Position numbers and translations under genes: made by a program. A model generated the notes under the pieces. The model saw only the letters and a list, made by a program, of their open reading frames with translations. It did no database searches and was not told the DNA's origin. Of a stretch of DNA of 64,000 nucleotides, positions 34,790-44,251 are shown one piece after another. Position 1 is the stretch's first letter, and each line of letters starts with the position of its first letter. The DNA is taken from assembly GCA_025531455.1 (NCBI GenBank), contig JAMYHL010000021.1, forward strand, positions 555,153 through 619,152. The letters are read 5' to 3'. The DNA is from Apiotrichum sp. Y4204. Taxonomy: Eukaryota; Basidiomycota; Tremellomycetes; Trichosporonales; Trichosporonaceae.

Positions 34790-35589
34790 GGCGCCGCGGT
34801 CGTCTTGAAAGGAGATCAACAGTTAATCAGAAGCGAAAGGAGGGAGACAGAGAGAGAAAGAAGGGAGTGTGAAAGTGGAGAATTGAAAAATGGGTGAATG
34901 GAAGAAAAGAAAGAAAGAGAGGAGGAAGGCAAGGGAGGGATGCATGGCTCGTCTATGTCTGATGATGTGCGAGGTTCTATTTGGCTTGCACGCCGTGTGC
35001 GTATGGTCGCATGAGCGCATGGGCCCCCTCGCGCCGACGCGTGTCGTACAGTCGTGCATGGTACATTCGTCCTAATCATACACAGCTCGTGCATGCACAC
35101 ATCCATCAGCTGCGAAACATCATCACTTTCGCCTTCCTCATCCTCCTCATCCTCCTCATCCTCCTCATCCTCCTCATCCTCCTCATCCTCCTCATCCTCC
35201 TCATCCTCCTCATCCTCCTCATCCTTGTCACTTCAATACTTCTCAACATCAAAATCTTTCATCTCCCATCCCACATCCTCATCCCTCCCCGCCCACCTCA
35301 TTTCTTTATCCCTCTCTCCCACCTTTTCTCGTCGAGTCTGTTAATTGACTTGTTATAAAGAACACCAACATCAGCTCTCACTTCTTCTCTCCCCCAAGTC
35401 ACTCGCTTCTTCTCTCTCTTACTTGAGCTTCTGGCTGTCTCTCTTTCCACATACGACCAGCGTAAGTGTCACGCGAATCAGTTTCCGCTCTTCACATTTG
35501 CATTTCAGGTTACTCATTCAAGCCAGTTCCACCCACGCTCCCACTCCCCGTACTTTTTCCGCCACTGTCACTCCTTGCACATCATCAAG
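34790..35589. other. Shared upstream region of the two coiled-coil genes
   Basis: Divergent promoter region of 800 bp. It contains purine-rich GAAAGAAAGAGAGGAGG sequence near 34840-34940, the 9-bp microsatellite, and TTTCTC/CTTCTC pyrimidine tracts near 35390-35440. A plausible 5'-UTR intron (GTAAGTGTCACG to TTTGCATTTCAG, about 35464-35510) lies upstream of the plus-strand gene. Confidence 0.45.
35133..35226 (+). repeat. 9-bp microsatellite (TCCTCATCC)n, about ten copies
   Basis: A nearly perfect run of TCCTCATCC units. It encodes poly-Ser or poly-Ile/Leu in its frames, so short ORFs across it are artefacts. It lies about 360 bp upstream of the plus-strand coiled-coil gene. Confidence 0.9.
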
Positions 35590-36213
35590 ATGTCGAACCC
35601 TCCGTCGGGAAGTGAGGTCAACGACGCCTCAATCAGCAAGATCGGAGGCTCGGACGCTCCGCCGACTGGAGGTCATCCGTCTTCAAGTGACGAGGAAGGC
35701 ACCTATGAGACCATCACCCGCTTGGAAACCAACTCTCATGACGACCTTCAAGCCTCGATGGACCAGCCCGCTTTCCTTGAGCAGTCGCTTTCTCCGCTTG
35801 ACGCCCTCAAAACTGCGTCGACGCCTCTCACCGCCAGCTCTGCCGTCTCATCGAATCAACAATGGATTCAAAACTCGTTGCCCTCTGTCGCCAAGGTCGA
35901 CGATGCTGCGACGGAGAGCACCAAGCCTTCGGAGCCAACTACTCTGAATGTCCATCAGCCAAACGTCCAGCTTGAGAAGGAATGGGACGACATCGAGGCA
36001 CTTGAACTCAAGCTCACCAAAGCCAGGGCCGAGTTGGAGCTTGCGAACAAGAATGCCTGCGATGCCAAAGCCAATTGGGAGCGTGTCAAGCAGGAAGAGG
36101 AGGATTTTATCGTCCAGACCCTAGAGATGACGGCTTTCAAGGCGAAACGCGACGGCCTCCGCCAGGCTGCCATCGACGCTTCCCTCGAGCTCGCCAAGAC
36201 CCGAAACCTCTGA
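35590..36213 (+). CDS. Unrecognised coiled-coil protein (possible paralogue of 34214-34789)
   Basis: A 207-residue intronless ORF; the ATG at 35590 is the first true ATG in the frame (MSNPPSGSEVNDASISK). Residues 1-125 are disordered, Ser/Thr/Asp/Glu/Pro-rich. About 130-205 form a charged helix: VQLEKEWDDIEALELKLT, KARAELELANKNACDAK, ANWERVKQEEEDFIVQ, MTAFKAKRDGLRQAA and LELAKTRNL to the stop. No membrane segment or signal peptide is present. Plan and orientation mirror the minus-strand ORF at 34214, so a duplicated, lineage-specific gene family is plausible. I assign no function. Confidence 0.65.
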   Translation: MSNPPSGSEVNDASISKIGGSDAPPTGGHPSSSDEEGTYETITRLETNSHDDLQASMDQPAFLEQSLSPLDALKTASTPLTASSAVSSNQQWIQNSLPSVAKVDDAATESTKPSEPTTLNVHQPNVQLEKEWDDIEALELKLTKARAELELANKNACDAKANWERVKQEEEDFIVQTLEMTAFKAKRDGLRQAAIDASLELAKTRNL

Positions 36214-36255
36214 GCGGCTCGGATTGCATGTCGCGTGAGCAAATACATATGTTGA

Positions 36256-36831
36256 ATGTATTCTTTTCCGAACCCCTGCCCATATGGGATCGCACCCCGG
36301 GTCCGCAACCATATGGCAAGGCAATCAAGAGTGGGAAAAAGGGCCACTTTCTGTACGCGAGCGTCCGCAAATTCAGCAAAAGGCGTTTCGCTGCGTACGC
36401 AAACTGGACCATCGGCTTTGACGGTGTCAATCTCCTCCGGCGCGCGCGCCATGGGCAACGCGCTGCCCATGGCGCTGCGCCTGGCTATTCCCCATTGCGT
36501 GGAAGCTATCAGGGCGGAGTGGTTGGCGGTCTTCTTCAAGAAGCCCGGCGCTGGCATTTGGAACTCCGTGCCATGGCGGGGAGCGAACTTCCGTTCGCCG
36601 ACCTGCGAACCGGTCACCTCAATCACCTTTTACTCTCCCAAGGAGGGCACGGAGCGCAACTGCCAGACGTCAAAGCGCTACTACCGTCGACTGGTAGCGT
36701 CTGAGAAGCCCCCGCAGCGCAAAACGCCAAAAATCTCTGTACTCGTCGCAAGTGCCACGGGAAATCTCAAACTTCAACATGAATGGGGCTACACATCGGC
36801 GTCCACGTCAAGCCTTTTGGGCTTGCGTTAG
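36256..36831 (+). CDS. Doubtful 191-residue ORF across the hairpin
   Basis: True ATG at 36256, no intron, no recognised motif. Parts look protein-like (AEWLAVFFKKPGAGIWNSV, then FYSPKEGTERNC). However, another plus frame and a minus frame are open over the same stretch, and the hairpin makes both strands read almost the same peptide (AMGNALPMA against AMGSALPMA). It could be a decayed gene or no gene at all. Confidence 0.2.
   Translation: MYSFPNPCPYGIAPRVRNHMARQSRVGKRATFCTRASANSAKGVSLRTQTGPSALTVSISSGARAMGNALPMALRLAIPHCVEAIRAEWLAVFFKKPGAGIWNSVPWRGANFRSPTCEPVTSITFYSPKEGTERNCQTSKRYYRRLVASEKPPQRKTPKISVLVASATGNLKLQHEWGYTSASTSSLLGLR
36446..36475. repeat. Perfect inverted repeat (12-bp arms, 6-base loop)
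   Basis: GCGCCATGGGCA (36446-36457), loop ACGCGC, then TGCCCATGGCGC (36464-36475). The arms are exact reverse complements and 9 of 12 pairs are G-C, so a stable hairpin or cruciform is expected. It is not followed by a T run and is not at a tRNA or gene end that would explain it. Confidence 0.85.
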
Positions 36832-37134
36832 AGTAGACCAGCTGCCCGGATGCAATTGGGAATGGGGCGTAAGAACGAAGCAAAGGAAACACCTGATCGG
36901 AGACGCAGGATCTTCACGGCAACAATCGCAAGGCTGAGGGACGATTTCTAAAGAGAGCCACGAGCAGGAACAGGAAAAACGAGCGCCGCCGTAACAACTA
37001 CTAGTACTCTGTTTTGCTGAGGCTCTGTTTTGCTGAGGACTACAAGTTCCTCGGCGCTTGCAAGTTGAAAGTTGTACAAAGTCGGGGTGGTCTTGCTACT
37101 GACGTCACCTTCGCAATTTTTCAAAATTTGCCAA

Positions 37135-37217
37135 GACTCCGTGGCCAAGCTGGTTAAGGCGTCCGACTGTTATGCAGTCTTATCGGGAGATCGAGAGTTC
37201 AAACCTCTCCGGGGTCG
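37135..37217 (+). tRNA. tRNA-Asn (anticodon GTT) with an apparent 9-nt intron
   Basis: Cloverleaf like the copy at 22113-22190. The acceptor stem is GACTCCG with CGGGGTC and discriminator G. The A box is TGGCCAAGCTGG and the B box GTTCAAACC. The anticodon stem is TCCGA with TCGGG. The loop reads CTGTTA, then TGCAGTCTT, then A, placing nine extra bases after position 37, the canonical intron site. Total 83 nt (74 + 9). The terminator CTTTTTG follows within 10 bases. D arm, T arm and anticodon arm are identical to the other copy, and the acceptor differs by a compensatory pair. Confidence 0.9.
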
Positions 37218-38176
37218 ATCCTTTTTGTATTTTTATGCACTTGATGAATGATTGGAAAGATACGGTGATCGGTAAGCGGATCGTGAAGTTGAGCGTGATA
37301 GGGAGGAGGGTTTCGTCGCCGCCCACGGCCTTAGAAAACAATAAGCGTCTGCTAGGATGCGGAATTGGTCGCTGAGCTGATCAATTTTCAGTTCTCATGC
37401 ACTTTTCACTCACCTGGCTGAACTAGTGATGCCTTTAACACCGTCGTTGGTCACGAAGATGTCGCCTTTATAGGCTCCGGGGTAGTCTCTGGCTTTGTGT
37501 TACCCTCCATGTCGCAGGGCTCGGTGACCTCAGCGTTGTTGCTGGCTCCGGGTCCATGGTCTCGATGGACGTCGCAGGAGGTTTGCAGTCGATATCGTCA
37601 AGGGTTCCGGACGACGAGTTGTCCCAGGGTGCGGTATTGTCCTCAAACATGAGGGGAGTAGGTGCAGAAGGAGTTGAACGCAATCAGCGAAAACGTGGAT
37701 GTGAAAATAGTACAATGGGAAGAGACCAAATTGAGAGACGTGAGCGTGAGAAGGGGAGGAAGCCAGTGATAGTGTCATCACTGGCCTTGACGGCCTCATG
37801 TCCATGTATGAGTTAGTAGATCAATGTGTAATTAACGGGCAGTTATGTAGAACGGACCGACAAGGAGGCTCACAAAAGCATAGCACACGAGGCCCCCTTT
37901 AGCAGTGGGAAGGTGGGAAGAACAGGCCATCAGCGCCCTCCAGTCGCAAGCACCTTCCTCAGGTGAGACGAATCCCCAACGAGCAGGATCAACAGGCCTC
38001 GCAGCAGTCGTGTGTCTGACATCGTGGTGGTTTGATGACTCACACGCAGCCGCAGGTCAGATCATAGGTCAATCATGATGTGAGTATCATTGTAGGATCG
38101 CAGGAGTGCGCAGCAGCAGTGCATAACGGAGCCGCAGCTCCACATAAGCACTGCTTGTATACTCTATTTCCTGCCT
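37218..38176. other. Intergenic region between tRNA-Asn and the derlin gene
   Basis: The minus strand between about 37690 and 37440 has two overlapping frames with acidic, Pro/Thr-rich products (for example MFEDNTAPWDNSSSGTLDD and TKPETTPEPIKATSS), resembling the disordered parts of the coiled-coil proteins to the left. No complete gene can be built from them, so a remnant or chance are both possible. The rest is the derlin 3' flank. Confidence 0.4.
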
Positions 38177-39158
38177 TTACAGCGAGCTTCCGCCAAGCTT
38201 CTGTCCCGATCCCCAGCGGTGACGCACCTCTGCGGCGGCGTTCTCGTTCCGCGGCCGGGTCGCCTGTACGCCCGATGCGACGGACGACGTGCGGCCCGAC
38301 GACGAAGAGGAGGCCGTTGCGCGCGAGCCGCCGCCGCTGATACGCAGGAACTGCTGGCGGAACCACGGAGGCATGGCGAGGGGGTTGCGGCGGCGGAGAT
38401 GCGTCGGTGCCTGTAGCGGGAGGTAGGTGGAGAGGAACCACCAGAGGTGGCCGGCGAGGACACCCATGATGCCGCCGAGGGCGGCACTCGGGCCGCGCTG
38501 CACGAGGTCGAGAACGATCAGAACGACAGGGTAGACTACTGTCAGCTCAATACACATGAGGTTGAATACTCACGACGCGCGGGAACTGATACGAGGCCGA
38601 AAACGCTGATGTTCAGAGTCGGGTTCGTCTTCGTCCAGAGATACAAGAGCGAGGTGAGGTACGGCTTGAATAGGAAGGGAAGGCTAAGCCCGGAGATGGA
38701 GTTGAAGATCTGCATTATTAGCAGGTTGAACAGCTCATTCAGCTTGAAGGTACGCACAAGGAGAAGGGTGCCGAGAACGAGGTTCATCCACACGTACGCT
38801 GCCGAATCGCCGTACGCGTCCTTCTCGAGTGCACTGGAGGTCTGGTATAGACAAAATGTGTCAAAGATGAGTGGGAAGCCGCCGCCGCCGTGGAAGAAGT
38901 TTGTGAGCGGACGCCATATCTGCCATCCGCCCCGCACGGCGCGCCAGTTGAGGTATATCTGGCGGGTTAGTTGTGAGTTAGGTCATCTCGAGGGCTCACC
39001 AGGGCCGGGTTGAGGAAACCGAGGAGGCAAGGTCTGTTGTCAGCTTCTTAATAGAGAGCGAATCGGAAGGGACACGAAACGTACAGTGTCACCGCCCCCA
39101 GACTGATGAGGAGGACCTTTGTGACGGGCAGGAACTCGAGTGAACGGATGTCAGCCAT
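38177..39158 (-). CDS. Derlin family ER protein with Cdc48-binding tail
   Basis: Rhomboid pseudoprotease of the ER membrane that helps pull misfolded proteins out for degradation (ERAD). ATG at 39158: MADIRSLEFLPVTKVLLI opens TM1, and a spliced short exon adds LPCLLGFLNPAL. The conserved block follows: WQIWRPLTNFFHGGGG (the WR motif and glycines of derlins), FCLYQTSSALEKDAYGD, YVWMNLVLGTLLLVRTF, and further membrane helices ending GGIMGVLAGHLWWFL (the GxxxG helix). The cytosolic tail is Ser/Arg-rich and ends HRWGSGQKLGGSSL, a good SHP box (W-G-x-G-x-x-L) like that used by Derlin-1 and Dfm1 to recruit Cdc48/p97. That places it with the Dfm1/Derlin-1 type rather than yeast Der1. It is divergent from the NUDIX gene (250 bp between starts). 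Confidence 0.92.
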
Positions 39159-39408
39159 GGTGGTGGGAGTTGTGGACAGAGCAACAGCAACATCACCCAG
39201 GAGACGTACAGTATCCAGGATATCCAGTACTCCAGTTGGGTGGCGATCTGACATGACGTACGCGTGTCGCCAGACGTGGCGCGTGGCGCGTCAGCCAGTG
39301 TGCGCCGGCGCAGAGTGGCATCTGTGGTGGAGGCCCGTGCCGTGGAGGCCGTCCCGACATCGACCTTCCCAATGCTGCACTTTTTGACGCAACATTAACC
39401 CCATCGCG

Positions 39409-40113
39409 ATGGCAGGTCTCGACCACACTGGTGTGGACCTATTCTCGTTACAGCCGCCTCCCGAAGGCTGGGCAACACCTACGGTCCCGCCAGGTGGATT
39501 TCGCAAGTATTCGCTCGTCTTCATCGTGGACGCTGAGAAGCAGCGCGTGTGTTGAAGGGACTCGGCGACCAACTAACACCAGATCCTTCTCGGACTAAAG
39601 AAACGCGGCTTCGCAACAGGAGTGTACGCCACCTCTCAGACACAACTGACGACAGGATAAACGGGTTTGGGGGTAAATGCGAGGCGGGCGAGGAGATTGC
39701 CGCATGTGCTATCCGGGAAACAGAAGAGGAGTGCGGCGTGGCCATCGCGCCAGAGGACCTGCGGGCGATCGGCGTGTTGAGTATCGTGCGTGCGGGGAAT
39801 AACCCAGAATCCCTTGACATCCACATGTACCTCGCGCACCGATGGAATGGGGAGCCTATTGAGTACGCGTCTTGCTGGGCCGGGCTGATTCCAGGACGGA
39901 GGAGATGGCGCCGCGTTGGCTGGACCTTGACAAGATCCCGTACGACCGGATGGTAAGTGGTCAGGAGAGCTATGCTGATGAAAGCACCCCGAGGCGGCTA
40001 TTTACCTCCCCGCGCTGCTCTCTGCACCGGACGACATGATAATGGTCGCAAGGCTCGACTGCACAGAGGACGACAACCGAGGGTGGTGGATGGGCTGGAT
40101 GTCGAGGGAATAA
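39409..40113 (+). CDS. NUDIX hydrolase, MTH1-like (oxidised purine dNTPase)
   Basis: Likely removes 8-oxo-dGTP and related oxidised nucleotides from the pool. Five exons (39409-39546, 39583-39623, 39656-39862, 39895-39952, 39985-40113) join in phase to 190 residues. RILLGLKKRGFATGVINGFGGK leads into the NUDIX box, here GGKCEAGEE followed by IAACAIRETEEECGV, which fits Gx5Ex7REUxEExGU with all metal-binding Glu present. The second half reads ETEEMAPRWLDLDKIPYDRM, the MTH1-type EMRPxWF/LDLDxIPYD signature, and it ends LPALLSAPD and GWWMGWMSRE. Human MTH1 has Trp in 'KWNGFGG' where this protein has Val-Ile before NGFGG. Introns are 32-36 nt. It is convergent with the GH5 gene (174 bp between the stops). 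Confidence 0.87.
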
Positions 40114-40287
40114 TGGAATACAATGTAATCATAACATGTCGTTTCACTGACTCGTTTCACTGACTGCTACTAGCGCGATACTGATGCACATGTTCAACTT
40201 TGTGCATACCAGATGCTAATGATAAGAAGAGAGAAGATGTGGCCCACCTAACTGAGCAGGCCGGTGGATGCCGTACAGCAGGTGCGC

Positions 40288-41980
40288 CTACGCCTGGCCC
40301 GCAGCGGCAGCAGCAGCAAGACAAGCCTTGAGCTGCGTGTCATGGCACGCCGAAACGGTGAGCGGCGCAACGTTGCCGCCGCGGTTAGCGTTGAGCTGGC
40401 ACACGTCGAGCTGCTTGTAGCACGACTGGTTGAGCGCATCGATGAGGAAGTTGTAGCGCTGCGTGCCGATGTACCAGTAGCCGCCGGACTGGGTGACTGC
40501 CGGCGCGGGGTAGCCGCCCAGAGCGCCGGTGAAGGGCTGGAGGTTACCGGCGGCCGGGGGCGTGCTGGGGCTCGTAGTGGTGGGAGCGGCGGAGGTAACT
40601 GTGGAAGGGGCGGCCGAGGTGACTGGGGCGGGCGCAGAAGTGGCGGCGGCGGCAGAAGACTTGATGGTGGAGGTCGAAGTAGCAGCTGACGATGTGGAAA
40701 CAGGAGCGGATGAGGCAGGGGAGGGAGCAACGGACGACGAGGGCATCGGGATCGCAGACGACGATGGCTTGGGCACCACCGACGACGAGGGCTTGGGAAC
40801 AACTGACGAAGACGGCTTCGTAGCAGAAGAGGTAACGACGGCAGAGGTCTTAGAAGCTGAGGAGGTCGAAGCCGCGGCGGTCGTGGAGGGACGGACAGAA
40901 GAGGAGGGCGCAGCGGACGGGGTGATGCGACCGGAGAGGAAGGGCTTGACGCCGCGAATCCAGATGGGCTGGTCGGATCCGTCGGCGTTGGGCACGATCG
41001 AGAGCTCGTACCCGGGGTACGGCTGGAAGCTGCCTGCCGACCAGATGGCAAAGCCGACAAAGACATCGGCATTGTCGACAATGTACTGCATCATCTGGGG
41101 GAAGTAGTTGAGGCACGAGTCGGTGGACGCGGCGCCGATCTCGGTGAGGATCGCACGGCGGCCGGTCGTGTGCAGATACTTGACGAGCGGGGTGAGGAGG
41201 TCGAGGCCGTTGTTCGTGCACGTCGTCGAGGTGCCCGAGCCGTCGCTGTCAATGTACTTGTGGACATCGAGGAGGAGGGCCGACTTGTCGGATGAGGCCG
41301 GGTCGTTGACCTCGAGCATGGCGGCGTTGGCGCCGGATGCCCATACGCCGGCATTGTCCCAGCTGTTTCCGGGGAGGATGATCGCCTGGGACTTGGCGCC
41401 AGCAGCACGGATAGCGTTCACGGCAGCCTGGCACGAGGTGGCAAATTTGCCAATGTCCTGGTCGTGGGGCTCGTTCATGAGGCCGAACATGACGAGCGGG
41501 TTGTTGGCGTATTTGGCGGCGAGGAGGCCCCAGAGACGGGCAAAGTCTGCGTTTGAGGGTCCGTCCACGCCAACGACGGCCGAGTTCCACCGCCCGTAGT
41601 TGTGCAGATCGAGAATCGCATATGCGCCCTTTGCCGTTGTCGCCTGCACGAGCTTGTCGTACTGCGCGAAATACGCGTCGACGAGCTTGCTCGACGACTG
41701 GTCAGTCGCCATGTACTGCCACCCAAAGGGGATGCGGACGACGTTGGCGCCCTGTCCCACAAAATGGTCAATCTGCGAGGTATCGGGACAGTATGGGGTG
41801 CCGGTCCAGCCCCAGACGTTCATACCAAACTCGCATCCCTGGGTGTGAGCAAGCTAGTCTCCGATACTACGGTCAGCTTACAGCGAGATTGATACCGCCG
41901 AGACGGGGCAGGGCGCGCTTGACGGGCACGGCGACCGCGGAGGAGAGGAGGGAGAAGAGGGCGAGGTTCGCGAGCTTCAT
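40288..41980 (-). CDS. Secreted GH5 glycoside hydrolase (endoglucanase type) with Ser-rich linker
   Basis: Probable beta-glucanase/cellulase. Exons 41980-41882 and 41838-40288 give 549 residues. An N-terminal signal peptide (MKLANLALFSLLSSAVAV) and a KR pro-site precede the catalytic domain: GCEFGMNVWGW, GANVVRIPFGWQYM, YAILDLHNYGRWN, VMFGLMNEPHD (acid/base Glu in NEP), HKYIDSDGSG and RAILTEIGAAS (nucleophile Glu in TEIG), then FAIWSAGSF. This is the order of GH5 endoglucanases. From about residue 320 a 100-residue Ser/Ala/Pro/Thr linker with KPSSSVVP repeats follows. The C-terminal 100 residues hold four cysteines (SCYKQLDVC, SACHDTQLKAC) and a YWYIGTQRYN segment that I do not recognise as a known binding module. 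The gene is likely induced and extracellular. Confidence 0.9.
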
Positions 41981-43271
41981 GGTGAGTTTGACAAAAAGGT
42001 TGAGAGAGTGTGTATGCAGGAGAAGGAGCGTGAGAAGGTACCAGACCTTGAGAAGAAATGATGAGAGCTGGGGAACTGGAGAGGTGAGTGGGGCTAGCAC
42101 TTGGCTCTTAAGTACTCGAACACCTCGGATCCCGATCTGCTCGCCGGCTCATTATCTCAGTAGCTCATGCCGTCTCTCTGTGCGACAACTCCATATCGGA
42201 CCGACCGGCCAATAACGGTGTGTTGGATGATAGCCGCGGCGGCCCGTAAACTGGAGACTGTCAATTGTCAGACGACGAGGGCGTCTGTGGCTGCGTTTCG
42301 AGAACAGGTGTTGAATAACGTAGAACAGGTCAAGGAACGAGGTACGTTGAATGCAATGCCGAGAAGATATCGCAGAAGCAGAACATTCAGCGACTTTCTG
42401 TGGTTGAGTGAATTGTCGCAGGTACGAAGATGTGGCTCAAAGGGAAGACAGGGCCGCGGGCCGTCTGCCCACCATTGGGTGTTGTCGCAGCCATGCCGGC
42501 CCGCGACGGTCCGTGAGTGGCGCCGGCCGTGCACGCCATCGCCAGGGGCCGGGGCGCCGGGAGCGAGAGGCGTGAGACGCAAAAGGTTGCACGACATGAC
42601 GACCAATTGAAGATGGATGGCGAAAGACAAAGGCGATCGAGTCGCGACCGTGCACACAGGGCACGGAGCGAGTCCTCGAGCGCAGAGTGGTCAATCCTCC
42701 GCGCATGCATCAGGACTCTACCATTTCCAGGCAAGCAACCGCGTCGGCCGCCGGGCGCTCCGGGAATTGGGAAGCTGGAGGGGCCGCTGATAACGGACCG
42801 ACCAACTCTCCGAGACGCAATGGTCGCATCCGGCGGTTCAACGGTCAGAAGTGACCGCTGCGCCGCGACGTCCGCGACTTCCGTGACTTCCGCGACTTGC
42901 GGCCTGGCGTCAGCCTTGGGAGCTTCCCGGGCCGCAGAACAGGGGAGGGATAAGTAATGTCTTGAGCGTTAGTCGTAGCATGCTGCTTTCGTTGTAGCGA
43001 ACGTTGGAGATGATATTTGCGAAGAGAGGAGGTGAGGGCCGATCCACATTCTTCAACTCGATGCTCCAGCTGTGCCTCGATCGGACCCGTTTCCGGATAT
43101 ATGGATATATCTCCTTTGGTCTACATTCCTCACGAGTCAGATGTGATCTCCGAGTCGATGACATCGATAATGGTGTTCCATGTGGTCCATAGATCCATAC
43201 GTCCAAAGATTCATACGAGCTACATATGACCAGAACACATGCAATATCATGCTCCTTCCATCCACTCCATC
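41981..43271. other. Divergent upstream region of the GH5 and GNAT genes
   Basis: 1.3 kb between the divergent start codons. It holds a TATATA-like stretch (GATATATGGATATAT, reading around 43094-43110) about 170 bp before the GNAT start, and a short GACTTCC/GACTTGC repeat near 42867-42898. No gene is seen. Confidence 0.5.
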
Positions 43272-44031
43272 ATGAGCACGATCCAGACCGCCGACACAGG
43301 CGAAGCCTACCTCCCTATCGCGGGAACCGAGCTCCGTCTCACGCCGTACCGGTCCCCAGAGGACGAAGCCGCGCTCGTGCGTCCCCCCGGCCCCGGGTAA
43401 CACTGACCACAGGTGGCGATCAGCAACGCGCCGGGCGTCGCGCGCTGGTCGTACTCGCGCCCTTATCCGTGAGTCACCTACTTGTAGCTCTCTCATCCAG
43501 ATATCTCCCCGAATACGCGACGAGCTGGCTGGATACCTGGGTCCCAAAGCAGCGCGAGACACTCTCACTCCTCGCCGCTTCCACCTCCCCCATTCCCCTC
43601 GACACCCTCCCCTCTCCGCCCGCAGTGCCGTTTGTCGTCATCCGCGAGAATGAAAAGTATATCGGCGACATCTTCCTCGTCTACGAGGAGTTACCTTCGG
43701 GGGAGATGGACGAGGAGAAAGCGTGGGTGCTCGCGTACGCCCTCATTCCCGAGGTGTGGGGGCGCGGCATCGCGACCGCCGCGTGCCGCACCGTGCTTGA
43801 GTGGTCAAGCGTCCTCGGCGCGGACAAGGTCTATGCCGTGCGTGTGTGGAGGTGGATACGCCCTGACGTCAGAGCATCGAGACGGCCAACAGCGCGTCGT
43901 TGCGCGTCGCGCAAAAGCTTGGCTTTAAGCATGTCAGGACGGTTGTGCGCCCGTGGCCAGAGCACCAGGGCGGCGGGGAGCGCGAAATCAGCGTGTGGAT
44001 GTGGACGAGGGGCGAAGCCGGGAGCGAGTAG
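43272..44031 (+). CDS. GNAT-family N-acetyltransferase
   Basis: Acetyl-CoA-dependent acetyltransferase of the RimJ/RimL-like type, substrate unknown. Four exons (43272-43376, 43413-43468, 43501-43837, 43873-44031) give 218 residues. The N-terminus reads ELRLTPYRSPEDEAALV and SNAPGVARWSYSRPYP, the usual first strand and helix. ENEKYIGDIFLVYEE is the central beta strands. VLAYALIPEVWGRGIATAA carries the acetyl-CoA-binding loop (Q/R-x-x-G-x-G/A, here WGRGIA). SIETANSASLRVAQKLGF is the conserved 'N-x-x-S-x-x-V-x-x-K-x-GF' helix, ending with EISVWMWTRGEAG. It is cytosolic by appearance. The last intron ends in the palindrome TGACGTCA, which here probably serves only as branch and acceptor context. 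Confidence 0.87.
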
Positions 44032-44251
44032 AGCGTGGTTAAGAATGGAGACCAGATGTAGACAATCTCGACGTAATCAGTAACAGCACTCTTGTTGCGT
44101 TCAGCAATTGGTTCCTACTGCACGTATGCATGCGTTACAAGATCCAAACCTCTATCTATGCTCTGAGCTCCATGTGAGATACGTCTTCTTCCGACCAGCG
44201 GCAGCCGCCTGCTGCCGCGTGTGTGCTTTTATATTATGCTGCGCAGGCTCC

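Larger units (their letters stand above)
36214..37134. other. Intergenic stretch with palindromes between coiled-coil gene and tRNA-Asn
   Basis: It contains the palindromes CCCATATGGG (36279-36288) and CCATATGG (36309-36316), the 12-bp-arm hairpin at 36446-36475, and a direct repeat of CTCTGTTTTGCTGAGG near 37014-37037. A CRE-type TGACGTCA lies at 37100-37107, just upstream of the tRNA. Three overlapping frames are open at about 36250-36830; the one starting at 36256 is listed separately. Confidence 0.5.

Noticed and set aside
35054..35344. Poly-serine ORF in the microsatellite
   Set aside because: It is a product of the TCCTCATCC repeat.
35955..36626. 223-residue minus-strand ORF over the coiled-coil gene's end and the hairpin
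   Set aside because: Half is antisense to the plus-strand helix region, and the rest gains its openness from the palindrome. No motif.
37468..37683. Acidic Pro/Thr-rich minus-strand fragment as a third coiled-coil family member
   Set aside because: The only true ATG gives about 60 disordered residues, the helical half is missing and no splice solution was found. It is mentioned only as a possible remnant.
36214..38176. Retrotransposon or LTR next to tRNA-Asn
   Set aside because: No reverse-transcriptase, integrase or gag-like segment, and no long terminal repeat; only a 16-bp direct repeat is present.
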